Assembly (NCBI GenBank): GCA_947486475.1
Contig: CANKTR010000001.1
Span: 1-64,000 of the forward strand
Length of the DNA stretch: 64,000 bases
Direction: 5' to 3'
From: Microbacteriaceae bacterium
Lineage (GTDB): Bacteria; Actinomycetota; Actinomycetes; Actinomycetales; Microbacteriaceae
A model generated the notes under the pieces. It was not told the origin of the DNA and ran no database searches. It saw only the letters and a program-made list of their open reading frames with translations. Of the stretch, positions 20,095-28,594 are shown piece after piece; position 1 is the stretch's first letter, and each line of letters begins with the position of its first letter. A program made the translations under genes and the position numbers.

Positions 20095-21558
20095 GTGCAC
20101 ACGATTGATGTTGCCGGTGTCCAGGTTGACACCCGCCACTTCATCAACGGTCAGCGTGTCGAGTCCGCCGTGACCTACACCAACACGTCTCCCATTGACG
20201 GGTCGTTCCTGGGCGAAATCGCCCGTGGTGATGCCGACGCTGTCAACGCCGCGGTCGCCGCCGCCCGCGCTGCGTTTCCCGCCTGGTCGCAGTTGGGGCC
20301 GAAGAAACGCGGCGAACTGCTTAACAAGCTCGCCGACCTCGTCGAGGCCAACGTCGAAGCACTCGCCAACATTGAGACGCTTGACAACGGTGCACTGTTG
20401 CGTTCGCACCTGCGCGGAGTCATGCCCCGCGTTGCTCTCAACATCAGATTTTTCGCCGACTACGCCATCAATGACCTGCACCACGACGCTTTCGAAACGC
20501 GCGGCCACACGAACAACATCACGTGGGACCCGTCCGGCGTCGCGGCGCTCATCACTCCCTGGAATGCGCCGCTCATGCTCGCGACGTGGAAGATCGGGCC
20601 GGCGCTCGCCGCCGGCGACACCGTCGTTCTGAAACCCGCCGAATGGACTCCGCTCACGGCGTCGTTCTTTGCCGATTTGACGGTCCAAGCCGGAATCCCC
20701 GCTGGCGTGTTCAACGTGGTCTTTGGTTTCGGAACAGAAGCCGGGGCTGCCCTGACCGGACACCCGGACATCGCGCGCATCTCGTTCACCGGGTCGGTGC
20801 CGACGGCGAAAATCATCGCGCATGCGGCGGCCGACAACCTCACGCCGGTTTCATTTGAATTGGGCGGGAAGAGCCCCTGCATCGTCATGGCCGATGCTGA
20901 CCTCGATCTCGCCGCGGAAATCGCGGTCGAACAATACGACAACGCGGGCCAGGTGTGCCTCTCGGGAACGCGCATCCTCGTGCACGAATCGGTCGCGGAT
21001 GCCTTCGCCGAGAAGTTCCGCGACAAAGTCGCTGCGCTGAAGCAGGGCGATCCGCGCGACCCCGAAACCGACATCGGACCGCAAGTTCACCAGGCTCACT
21101 TCGATCGCATCAAGGGCTTCGTCGACCGCGCAACGGCCGAGGGCCAGGACATCCTCTGGGGCGGTGGACCGAATGCCGAACTCGGTGGGCTCTACTTCAA
21201 ACCCACTCTCGTCAAGAACCCTGCCGCCGGCAGCGAAATCGTCTCGGCCGAAATCTTCGGTCCTGTGTTGTGCATGCAAACGTTCGACAGTGACGACGAG
21301 GTCATCGCGATGGCGAACGGAACCGAGTTCGGGCTTGCCGCCGTCGTCGTGTCGGGAAACCGCGAACACGCCCAGCGCATCACGAGTGAACTCGTCGCGG
21401 GAACGATCTGGGTCAACTGTTTCTTCGTCCGCGACTTGCGTGCCCCCTTCGGCGGATCGAAGAAGTCGGGAATCGGTCGCGATGGCGGAACCTGGTCGTT
21501 CGATTTCTATGCGGACGTCAAAAACACTGTTGTCTCACCTAACGGATGGAAGGAATAA
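20095..21558 (+). CDS. hpaE: 5-carboxymethyl-2-hydroxymuconate semialdehyde dehydrogenase-like aldehyde dehydrogenase
   Basis: 487 residues. The aldehyde dehydrogenase fold has WNAPLMLATWKIGPALAAGDTVVLKPAEWTP, catalytic Glu in FELGGKSP and catalytic Cys in NAGQVCLSGTR. The HpaE assignment rests on similarity of the length and on the next two genes, hpaD and hpaG, which form consecutive steps of homoprotocatechuate meta cleavage. GTG 20095 is preferred because AAGGAG lies nine bases upstream; GTG 20086 would touch that box. The promoter carries a palindromic operator. Another aromatic or fatty aldehyde is possible as substrate. Confidence 0.8.
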   Translation: MHTIDVAGVQVDTRHFINGQRVESAVTYTNTSPIDGSFLGEIARGDADAVNAAVAAARAAFPAWSQLGPKKRGELLNKLADLVEANVEALANIETLDNGALLRSHLRGVMPRVALNIRFFADYAINDLHHDAFETRGHTNNITWDPSGVAALITPWNAPLMLATWKIGPALAAGDTVVLKPAEWTPLTASFFADLTVQAGIPAGVFNVVFGFGTEAGAALTGHPDIARISFTGSVPTAKIIAHAAADNLTPVSFELGGKSPCIVMADADLDLAAEIAVEQYDNAGQVCLSGTRILVHESVADAFAEKFRDKVAALKQGDPRDPETDIGPQVHQAHFDRIKGFVDRATAEGQDILWGGGPNAELGGLYFKPTLVKNPAAGSEIVSAEIFGPVLCMQTFDSDDEVIAMANGTEFGLAAVVVSGNREHAQRITSELVAGTIWVNCFFVRDLRAPFGGSKKSGIGRDGGTWSFDFYADVKNTVVSPNGWKE

Positions 21559-21561
21559 CCC

Positions 21562-22473
21562 ATGGGCGAAGTAGTCGGAGCAGGAATCCTCGCGCACGTA
21601 CCCACGATCATGTTGCCGGAGGCGGTCCGCAAAGACCTCAACAACGGCGAAGAACTCAGTCTCGTCCCCGGACTGAGGAAACTGCGTCACGACGTCTTCG
21701 AGACACTCGATTACGACACTGTGGTCGTCCTCGACAGCCACTGGGCGACGACGGTCGAGTTTGTCGTGACGTCGGCAGCCGAACGATCGGGATTGTTCAC
21801 CTCGGAGGAACTCCCCCGCGGCATGACCCAAATTCCCTATGCCATCAAGGGCGACCCGGAACTCGCAAATTCGTTGGCGAAATACGACGAGAAGAACGGC
21901 ACGTGGATCACCCCCATCGCGGACCCGCACCTGCCGATTTTCTATGCGACGGTCAACCTGTGGCACTACCTCGGCCGCGGCCTCGACGACAAGGCGTGGA
22001 TTTCGTTGTCCGTCTGCCAGACCGGAACGCCAGAAGACTTCATTCGAGCGGGGCGCGCGCTCGGCGAGGCAATTCGCGATTCCGATCGCAAGGTGTTGTT
22101 GTTGGCGTCGGGAGCTCTGTCCCACACCTTCCACAAGCTCCGTGATCTGCGCAAGCACGAATCGAGTGACCCGAAGAACATCTACACGCCCGAGGCGTAT
22201 CAGTACGACCTCAAGGTGCTCGAGTGGATGAAGGCCGGCGATCACGCCGCAATCCTCGACGACTTCGACACCTTCAAGAAGTACAAGCCGGAAGCGGGTT
22301 TCTACCACTATCTCGCGATGGCGGGGGCGTTGGGCGAAGAGAACTTCACCGCGAAGGGCGAGATGTACAGCGAATACGAGAACTCGATCGGGACCGGCCA
22401 GGTTCACGTGTGGTTCTCGAAGCCGGAGGGCGGTTTCGCGCAACCGAAAGACCTGGTGCTGTCTCGTGACTGA
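21562..22473 (+). CDS. hpaD: 3,4-dihydroxyphenylacetate 2,3-dioxygenase (class III extradiol, LigB fold)
   Basis: 303 residues. It starts GEVVGAGILAHVPTIMLPE, where the histidine of AHVP is an iron ligand, with VLDSHWATTVEF and ASGALSHTFHKL supplying further conserved histidines of the LigB family. The predicted reaction opens the ring of homoprotocatechuate between C2 and C3. Three bases separate it from hpaE and it overlaps hpaG by eight. No ring hydroxylase HpaBC is present in the window. Confidence 0.85.
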   Translation: MGEVVGAGILAHVPTIMLPEAVRKDLNNGEELSLVPGLRKLRHDVFETLDYDTVVVLDSHWATTVEFVVTSAAERSGLFTSEELPRGMTQIPYAIKGDPELANSLAKYDEKNGTWITPIADPHLPIFYATVNLWHYLGRGLDDKAWISLSVCQTGTPEDFIRAGRALGEAIRDSDRKVLLLASGALSHTFHKLRDLRKHESSDPKNIYTPEAYQYDLKVLEWMKAGDHAAILDDFDTFKKYKPEAGFYHYLAMAGALGEENFTAKGEMYSEYENSIGTGQVHVWFSKPEGGFAQPKDLVLSRD

Positions 22474-23344
22474 GTTCCGCCGAATCCTCCTGGACGGGTA
22501 TCCGACGCAGGTCCTGCGCCAGGGGGACAATCTCGTCGCCACCGACGGCCGTGTTGTCGCCATCGCGGACGCGATTCACCTCGCGCCCGCCGAGCCGACC
22601 AAGATCATCGCGGTCCACCTCAACTTCGACAGCCGTACGCAAGAGTTCATGACGAAGTTGCCCGCCGCACCGACCTACTTCCACAAGCCGATCACCGCGC
22701 TGAACACCCATCGCGGTGCCGTAGTCCGTCCAGCGGGATGCAAGTGGCTCAATTATGAGGGCGAAATCGTCATCGTGATCGGCAAGACCTGCCGCAATAT
22801 CGCGCCCGAGGATGCCGCCGAATACATCGCGGGATACACCGTCGGCAACGACTACGGACTCCACGATTTCCGCGACACCGACGCAGGCTCGATGCTGCGC
22901 GTCAAGGGTTCGGACACTCTCGCTCCCGTCGGTCCCGGCCTCGTCACGGATTGGGATTTCCGCAACAAGATGCTTCGCACCTATGTGAACGGTGAGGTCA
23001 AGCAAGAGGACAACACCGACAACATGGAATGGGACATGCACTATTTGGTCGCCGACATTGCGCGCACGATCACCCTGGTCCCCGGGGATATGTTGTTCGC
23101 GGGAACACCCGCGAATTCGCGGCCGGTTCAGCCCGGCGACGTCGTCGAGGTCGAGGTCGAGGGACTTGGTCGCCTCACCAACCACATCGTGGAAGGCCCG
23201 ACCCCGATCCGCACGGATGTTGGCGCTCAACCCACCGAAAGCGAAGAGGTCATCTCGACCGCGATGGGTGGCGATTGGGAGTTCCGCGGAATACGCACCC
23301 CGTCCAAAGACCTCTACCCGTCAACCATTGAGGAGAAATCATGA
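22466..23344 (+). CDS. hpaG: Fumarylacetoacetate hydrolase family isomerase/decarboxylase (HpaG-like)
   Basis: 292 residues. The FAH fold shows FHKPITALNTHRGAVVRP, then NYEGEIVIVIGKTCRNI and YTVGNDYGLHDFR with the metal-binding acids, then GDMLFAGTPANSRPVQPGDVVEVEVEGLG. In the homoprotocatechuate pathway this family decarboxylates and isomerises the ring-cleavage product. E. coli HpaG has two such domains, here there is one. The GTG start overlaps the hpaD stop, indicating translational coupling. Confidence 0.82.
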   Translation: MTEFRRILLDGYPTQVLRQGDNLVATDGRVVAIADAIHLAPAEPTKIIAVHLNFDSRTQEFMTKLPAAPTYFHKPITALNTHRGAVVRPAGCKWLNYEGEIVIVIGKTCRNIAPEDAAEYIAGYTVGNDYGLHDFRDTDAGSMLRVKGSDTLAPVGPGLVTDWDFRNKMLRTYVNGEVKQEDNTDNMEWDMHYLVADIARTITLVPGDMLFAGTPANSRPVQPGDVVEVEVEGLGRLTNHIVEGPTPIRTDVGAQPTESEEVISTAMGGDWEFRGIRTPSKDLYPSTIEEKS

Positions 23345-23535
23345 CGCTCAAGATCCACGTCGACATGGAGAAGTGCCAGCACTACGGTCAGTGTGTCTTC
23401 GACGCACCCACCGTATTCCGACTCAACGACGATGACAAACTCGAGTACCAGTCGACCGCTGACGACAGCGAGCGCGAGAACATCCAACTCGCGATCGAAA
23501 TCTGTCCGATGCAGGCGATCACGTTCGTCGAATAA
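23341..23535 (+). CDS. [3Fe-4S] ferredoxin, copy 1
   Basis: 64 residues. Cys12, Cys18 and Cys55 (the last followed by Pro) give the CX5C...CP pattern of actinobacterial single-cluster ferredoxins that feed cytochromes P450. No fourth cysteine is present, so a [3Fe-4S] cluster is expected. The ATG overlaps the hpaG stop (ATGA). The protein differs from the copy at 45971 at only three positions. A ferredoxin reductase follows immediately. Confidence 0.9.
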   Translation: MTLKIHVDMEKCQHYGQCVFDAPTVFRLNDDDKLEYQSTADDSERENIQLAIEICPMQAITFVE

Positions 23536-23544
23536 ACCGTCGCC

Positions 23545-24765
23545 GTGACTCGTCCCGTAGTGATTGTCGGCGCCTCGATGGGTGGCCTGCGTGCAGCCGA
23601 GACGTTGCGCAATGCTGGTTATTCGGACGAGTTGTTTGTCATCGGTGACGAGCCGCACGCCCCCTACAACCGCCCGCCCCTGTCCAAAGAGGTTCTCGCC
23701 GAACACGTCGATCACGCGGCCGTCGCGTTCACGCTGAGTCCGGTACTCGACGATGTGACCTGGATCACGGGTAACGGTGTCGTGTCGTCGAACCTCGACG
23801 GCCACACGGTGACCCTTGCGGACGGTCGAGTCGTCGAATTTGAACAACTCGTCATCGCGACGGGACTCCGATCGCGGCGCCTCACGGAGTTGGGACGACC
23901 CGCTCGGGGCGTCCACGCGATTCGCTCGCTGGACGACGCAATCGCACTTCGCGCGGAACTCGTGCCCGGCGCTCGAGTCGTGGTGTACGGAGCGGGGTTC
24001 ATCGGTTGTGAGGCCGCCGCCACCGCAACCAAACTGGGGGCACAGGTGACCGTGGTCGGGAAGGGTCCCGTCCCCCTGCTGCGACCGCTCGGACGGCAAC
24101 TCGCCGAAGACATTCAACGTCGTCACGAATCGCATGGCGTGACCTTCCGCAACAACACACTCGTCGCACGAATCCTCGGCGACGACACAATCACGGGAGT
24201 CGAGCTCGACAACGGTGACGTGCTGGAATGCGACGTCCTCATCGAGGCCGTCGGTTCGCTTCCGAACGTCGAATTCCTCGCGGGAAACGACATCGACATC
24301 GAATCCGGCGTTCACGTCAACGAGACGCTTCACGCGCTTCGCGCCGACGGGACTCCGTGGGCGGATGTCTATGCCATCGGTGACGTCGCCCGTTTCCCGA
24401 TTCCCCAATTCGACCCCACGACCCGCCGAGTCGAGCACTGGAACATCCCCACGGAAATGGCGCGAAAAGTCGGACGATTGATTGCCTTGTCTCGCGGAGG
24501 CGACGCCGACGCACACGCCGCCGAAGTGGCAAAAGTTTTCGCCCCCATTCCCTCGTTCTGGAGTGACCAGTTCGAGGTGTCCCTTTTGTCGTACGGCCTG
24601 CTCGACCAGGGCGACGACGTCCGCCTTCTCGAAGGCGAGATAGGCGGCAATTGCCTCTACGGCTATTACCGAGACGGCAAGATGGTGGGAGTGTGCGGGA
24701 TCGGAATGCGCCAACGCGTCATGTCGTACCGCAACCAAGTAGGCCTCAATTTCGAACCCGAGTAG
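23545..24765 (+). CDS. FAD-dependent ferredoxin reductase
   Basis: 406 residues. An N-terminal FAD motif (VVIVGASMGGLRAAETLR), then PYNRPPLSKEVL typical of oxygenase-coupled reductases, a second NAD(P)H motif (VVYGAGFIGCEAAATATKLG), and YAIGDVARFP near the FAD ring. It transfers electrons from NAD(P)H to the adjacent ferredoxin and from there to an oxygenase. The only P450 in the window is at 43943, with its own ferredoxin but no reductase, so this enzyme probably serves both. The start is GTG. Confidence 0.88.
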   Translation: MTRPVVIVGASMGGLRAAETLRNAGYSDELFVIGDEPHAPYNRPPLSKEVLAEHVDHAAVAFTLSPVLDDVTWITGNGVVSSNLDGHTVTLADGRVVEFEQLVIATGLRSRRLTELGRPARGVHAIRSLDDAIALRAELVPGARVVVYGAGFIGCEAAATATKLGAQVTVVGKGPVPLLRPLGRQLAEDIQRRHESHGVTFRNNTLVARILGDDTITGVELDNGDVLECDVLIEAVGSLPNVEFLAGNDIDIESGVHVNETLHALRADGTPWADVYAIGDVARFPIPQFDPTTRRVEHWNIPTEMARKVGRLIALSRGGDADAHAAEVAKVFAPIPSFWSDQFEVSLLSYGLLDQGDDVRLLEGEIGGNCLYGYYRDGKMVGVCGIGMRQRVMSYRNQVGLNFEPE

Positions 24766-24775
24766 AAGGAACAAC

Positions 24776-25846
24776 ATGTCGCACACAGTCCGCGCCTTCG
24801 GCGCCACCGCCGAGAGCGCTCCGCTCACGCCCATGACCATCGAACGTCGCGCGGTGTTGCCCGACGACGTGCGAATCGCCATCGATTTCTGCGGAATTTG
24901 TCATTCCGACATCCACACGCTTCGCGGACACTGGGGTGACATGCCCTATCCGCTCGTCACCGGCCACGAGATTGTGGGTCGAGTCGTCGAAACCGGCTCG
25001 AACGTGACCCGGTTCTCTATCGGAGATTCCGTCGGGGTCGGCTGTCTCGTGAAGTCCTGCCAGGAGTGCGACAACTGCCGAAACGGCGAGGACCACTTCT
25101 GCCAGGCACCCGGTCACCCGATTCTCACCTACTCTGACCCCGACCCGTTCACGCCCGGCCGAGCGACCCAGGGCGGATACTCCGAGGAAATCGTGGTGAC
25201 GCAAACCATGGTTCTGCGCATCCCCGATTCGCTCGACAAAGCCGCCGCGGCGCCTCTGCTGTGTGCGGGAATCACGCTGTATTCGCCGCTCAAGCACTGG
25301 GGAGCAGGGCCGGGCGTGACGGTTGGCATCGTTGGAATCGGCGGGTTGGGCCACATGGGTGTCAAGTTCGCGAAAGCGCTCGGAGCGCACACGGTCGCCA
25401 TCACGTCGAGCCCCGAAAAGGTCCCGATGTGCAAAGAGCTCGGTGCGGACGAGGTAATCGTGTCGAGCGATGCCGACGCCATGGCAGCCAACGCCGAACG
25501 CTTTGACCTCCTCATTTCGACCCTCCCGGGCGATCACGACGTCAACCCTTACCTCGACCTTCTGGGCATCGACGGCACGTATGTCATCGTTGGCGCGGTC
25601 GGGATGCTCACGACTCCCGTGGCCCTCTTCAAACTCATGCGGCGCCACCGCCGCATCGCGGGATCCCAGATCGGATCGATTCGCGAGACCCAAGAAATGC
25701 TGGACTTCTGTGCGGAACACGGCATTGTGTGCGACATCGAAGTCGTCGGCGTGAACGACATCAACGCGGCGTACGACCGAGTGGTGGCGGGGGACGTGAA
25801 GTTCCGATTCGTGATCGACAACTCGACGTTGCGGGAATCCGAATGA
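24776..25846 (+). CDS. Zinc-dependent alcohol dehydrogenase (cinnamyl/YahK type)
   Basis: 356 residues. The catalytic zinc ligands are in CGICHSDIHTLRG, GHEI and later, and the structural zinc cluster is CQECDNCRNGEDHFC. The cofactor loop is GIVGIGGLGHMGVKFAKALGA. The family reduces or oxidises aldehydes and alcohols with NADP(H) preference. It sits in the hpa operon, spaced ten bases from the reductase, with a GAAGGAACA ribosome site. It probably interconverts an aromatic or aminoalcohol intermediate with its aldehyde. Confidence 0.88.
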   Translation: MSHTVRAFGATAESAPLTPMTIERRAVLPDDVRIAIDFCGICHSDIHTLRGHWGDMPYPLVTGHEIVGRVVETGSNVTRFSIGDSVGVGCLVKSCQECDNCRNGEDHFCQAPGHPILTYSDPDPFTPGRATQGGYSEEIVVTQTMVLRIPDSLDKAAAAPLLCAGITLYSPLKHWGAGPGVTVGIVGIGGLGHMGVKFAKALGAHTVAITSSPEKVPMCKELGADEVIVSSDADAMAANAERFDLLISTLPGDHDVNPYLDLLGIDGTYVIVGAVGMLTTPVALFKLMRRHRRIAGSQIGSIRETQEMLDFCAEHGIVCDIEVVGVNDINAAYDRVVAGDVKFRFVIDNSTLRESE

Positions 25847-26010
25847 GCGAGAGCGAAAACCAGGACAAACCGGCTGAGTACCAGCGAACGGGCGCGCCGG
25901 GACCGGGTAGCCCCGAATACGAGGCGATGGACGCGATCGCCAAAATGTTTGAAAAGCAAGTCGATGAGTTGCGGGGAAACCAATCCGCCGACGAGCCTCC
26001 GGCGGTCTGA
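25843..26010 (+). CDS. Small acidic protein of unknown function
   Basis: 55 residues, overlapping the alcohol dehydrogenase stop by four bases (ATGA), which implies translational coupling. Sequence is hydrophilic: an acidic, proline-rich N terminus, then an amphipathic segment YEAMDAIAKMFEKQVDELRG. No cysteines or membrane helix. I do not recognise it. Confidence 0.55.
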   Translation: MSESENQDKPAEYQRTGAPGPGSPEYEAMDAIAKMFEKQVDELRGNQSADEPPAV

Positions 26011-26069
26011 TCGAAGTCTGTAGAATATATTCGTCGACGTGAGCGACCGAGAGCCGAAGGACGAAACCG

Positions 26070-26612
26070 ATGAGTGACCCCCAATCGCGCGTGGTCGAAG
26101 GCTGGACCGGGCGACTGTTCGAGGACTTTACCGTCGGGGACATCTACTATCACCCCTTCGGAAAGACCGTCACCGAGGCGGACAACCAGATGTTCACGCT
26201 CATGACGCAGAACGTCTCGAAAACCCACGTCGATCGAAACTATGCGGCCGGGACCGCCTACAAACTGCCACTCGTTAACTCGACGTTCACGCTCGCACTG
26301 GTGACCGGGCAATCGACGATGGACCTGTCCATGAACGTGTTCGCCAACCTGGGCTGGGACGAGGTCCGGATGCCCGCACCCGTCTATGAGGGCGACACGA
26401 TTTACTCGCGCTCGAAGGTGCTGGAATTGCGCGAATCCGCGTCGCGCCCCACGATGGGCGTGGTTACCGTCGCGACCGAAGGATTCAATCAGGACGGGGT
26501 CATCGTCGTCAGCTTCCGACGCTCATTCATGATCTACAAGAATGGGCATTTGCCGTCCGTCGCATCGGCTCGTCCCGACGAGTCGAGCCTGCCTTCGGTG
26601 TCGAGCGACTAA
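26070..26612 (+). CDS. MaoC-like (hot-dog) enoyl-CoA hydratase
   Basis: 180 residues. The MaoC dehydratase motif TVTEADNQMFTLMTQNVSKTHVD includes the catalytic Asp and His, followed by ANLGWDEVRMPAPVYEGDTIYSRSKVLE. AAGGA lies eight bases before ATG 26070. It abuts a CitE-type lyase and a CaiB CoA-transferase, a trio seen in itaconate/citramalate and mesaconate pathways. Hydration of itaconyl-CoA or mesaconyl-CoA is therefore a reasonable inference. Sixty bases upstream include the palindrome GAATATATTC. Confidence 0.82.
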   Translation: MSDPQSRVVEGWTGRLFEDFTVGDIYYHPFGKTVTEADNQMFTLMTQNVSKTHVDRNYAAGTAYKLPLVNSTFTLALVTGQSTMDLSMNVFANLGWDEVRMPAPVYEGDTIYSRSKVLELRESASRPTMGVVTVATEGFNQDGVIVVSFRRSFMIYKNGHLPSVASARPDESSLPSVSSD

Positions 26613-27446
26613 ATGAGCGGCGACTCCACCGCACCAAACCTGGTCAGCACCGCCACGACGTTCCTGTTCGTGCCCGGAGACCGTCCCGAGCGATTCGAGA
26701 AGGCCTTTCGCTCGGGTGCGGACGCGACCATCATCGACCTTGAAGATGCGGTCGGTCCGGCCGACAAAGAAATGGCGCTCTCAAACACTCAATCGGCGCT
26801 CGCTGGAGAAAACCTGCCCGAGGATTTTGCTGCCCTCGTGAGGATTAACGGCGTGCCGGACGTTGAACGGCTCGTGGCCGGGCCTCTCGATCGACTTCTG
26901 GGCATCGTCATTCCCAAAACGGAGAACGCCGGCATGATCGACGACGTGTGCGCGCTGTTGCCCGCCAACACCCCGATCATCGCGCTCATCGAGACCGCGC
27001 GCGGAGTGTCCCACGCACAGTCGATCGCGGACCACCCGCGGGTTTCGCGCCTCGCGTTTGGCGCCATCGATTTTGCGGCCGATGTCGACGCGACGGCGGA
27101 ACTCGTCTTCGACGTCGCCCGCGCGGGGCTCGTGATTGCATCGCGGAGCGCGGGAAAGCCGGCCCCCATCGAATCACCGTCTACCCGTTTCGACGACACC
27201 GCGTTCGTCGAGGCAGAGGCGCGTCGGGCGCGCGCGCTCGGCTTCACGGCGAAGTTGTGTATCCATCCGTCTCAGATAGTTCCCGTGAACAGCGGATTTG
27301 CCCCAACCGAGGCGGAAATCGAATGGGCAACCCGAATCGTGTCGCTCGAGGGCAGCGCCGTGCAACTCGACGGAGCGATGGTCGACAAGCCCGTTGTAGA
27401 CCGCGCGATCGCAATCCTCGAACGGGCGAAGAGGCGCGCGTCGTGA
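26613..27446 (+). CDS. HpcH/HpaI aldolase/citrate lyase family protein (CitE-like)
   Basis: 277 residues. TIM-barrel lyase of the CitE group: FLFVPGDRPERFEKAFRSGADATIIDLEDAVGP has the conserved Arg and acidic metal ligands, followed by ALIETARGV and LAFGAIDFAADV, and KLCIHPSQI at the C terminus. These enzymes cleave acyl-CoA substrates such as citramalyl-CoA or malyl-CoA. It begins at the base after the MaoC stop codon and overlaps the CaiB gene by four bases. Confidence 0.88.
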   Translation: MSGDSTAPNLVSTATTFLFVPGDRPERFEKAFRSGADATIIDLEDAVGPADKEMALSNTQSALAGENLPEDFAALVRINGVPDVERLVAGPLDRLLGIVIPKTENAGMIDDVCALLPANTPIIALIETARGVSHAQSIADHPRVSRLAFGAIDFAADVDATAELVFDVARAGLVIASRSAGKPAPIESPSTRFDDTAFVEAEARRARALGFTAKLCIHPSQIVPVNSGFAPTEAEIEWATRIVSLEGSAVQLDGAMVDKPVVDRAIAILERAKRRAS

Positions 27447-28585
27447 ACCGGCCCCTCGACGGAATCACGGTGGTGTCCCTCGAACAGGCGGTGTCCGCAC
27501 CGTTCGCGTCCCGCCAACTCGCCGACCTCGGTGCCCGCGTCATCAAGGTCGAGCGCGACGCCGGCGATTTCGCCCGACTGTATGACGCCACCGTCCACGG
27601 TGAGGCGAGTTACTTCGTGTGGATCAATCGCGGCAAAGAAAGCGTTGTGCTCGATGTGAAGTCTGACGCCGGTCTCGCTGCGTTGCGGACATTAGTTTCC
27701 AACGCCGATGTGTTTATTCAAAACCTTGCCCCCGGCGCAATCGAGCGTCTCGGGCTTTCCGCTGAGAGCGCGCTCCAACTGAATCCGCGACTCATCTACG
27801 TGTCGATCTCGGGGTACGGACGCGGCGGAGACTACGAACAGAAGAAGGCCTACGACCTGCTCGTTCAGTGTGAGTCAGGATTACTGAGCATCACGGGGAC
27901 ACCCGACGTGCCCGTCAAGGTGGGGACTTCGGTTGCCGACATCGCCGCGGGGATGTACGCCTATTCGGGGATCCTGTCGGCGCTCATCCAACGGGGGCGA
28001 ACGGGTGTCGGCGACGTGCTCGAGGTGTCGATGCTGGAAGCGTTGGGGGAGTGGATGATGCAGCCCTACCTTTACGCGGAATACAGCGGCGCGCAGGCAC
28101 CGCGGTCTGGCGCACAGCATGCGTCGATTGCGCCGTACGGTCCGTTCAACACGGCCGATGGCACTGTGTTCTTTGGAATTCAGAACGAACGAGAGTGGGC
28201 ATCGTTCTGTGACATCGTGATGGCGGATCCTGCGTTTGCGACGGATCCGAGGTTCGCGTCGGGAACCCAGCGTGTGGCGAATCGCGCCGAACTTCACGAC
28301 CACATTGACGCGGTCTTCGGCAAACTCCCGAAGGCCGAGGCGCTCTCGCGACTCGATGAGGCGGGTATCGCTAACGCCGAACTGCGCGACATGCGATCGT
28401 TCTCGGCCCATCCGCAGTTGTCGGCGCGCAAACGATGGCGAGACGTCGAAATTCCCGGTGGCTCACAGGCGCGTAGCCTTTTGCCGCCTGTGACGGCGCA
28501 ATCCTACGAAGCGGCGATGGGTGCGGTGCCGTCACTCGGCGAGCACACCTCGAGCGTGCTGCGCGAATTCGGAATTACCGACTAG
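27443..28585 (+). CDS. CaiB/BaiF family (class III) CoA-transferase
   Basis: 380 residues from GTG 27443, which overlaps the CitE stop as GTGA; the same frame is open far upstream but only as a shadow of that gene. Motifs: LEQAVSAPFASRQLADLGARVIKVE, WINRGKESVVLDVKSDAG, NPRLIYVSISGYGRGG, YDLLVQCESGL with the catalytic Asp. Family members move CoA between carboxylic acids. With the two preceding genes it could activate itaconate, mesaconate or citramalate; the pairing is inferred. Confidence 0.88.
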   Translation: MNRPLDGITVVSLEQAVSAPFASRQLADLGARVIKVERDAGDFARLYDATVHGEASYFVWINRGKESVVLDVKSDAGLAALRTLVSNADVFIQNLAPGAIERLGLSAESALQLNPRLIYVSISGYGRGGDYEQKKAYDLLVQCESGLLSITGTPDVPVKVGTSVADIAAGMYAYSGILSALIQRGRTGVGDVLEVSMLEALGEWMMQPYLYAEYSGAQAPRSGAQHASIAPYGPFNTADGTVFFGIQNEREWASFCDIVMADPAFATDPRFASGTQRVANRAELHDHIDAVFGKLPKAEALSRLDEAGIANAELRDMRSFSAHPQLSARKRWRDVEIPGGSQARSLLPPVTAQSYEAAMGAVPSLGEHTSSVLREFGITD

Positions 28586-28594
28586 CGGCCGCCG

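Noticed and set aside
26020..26032. GAATATATTC as a GntR site before the MaoC gene
   Set aside because: It is palindromic but lacks the YATATTATR core, and it lies within an operon that seems to be driven from 20017.
26948..27442. N-terminal extension of the CaiB CoA-transferase
   Set aside because: It overlaps the CitE gene in another frame, with arginine-rich shadow composition; GTG 27443 gives the normal family length.
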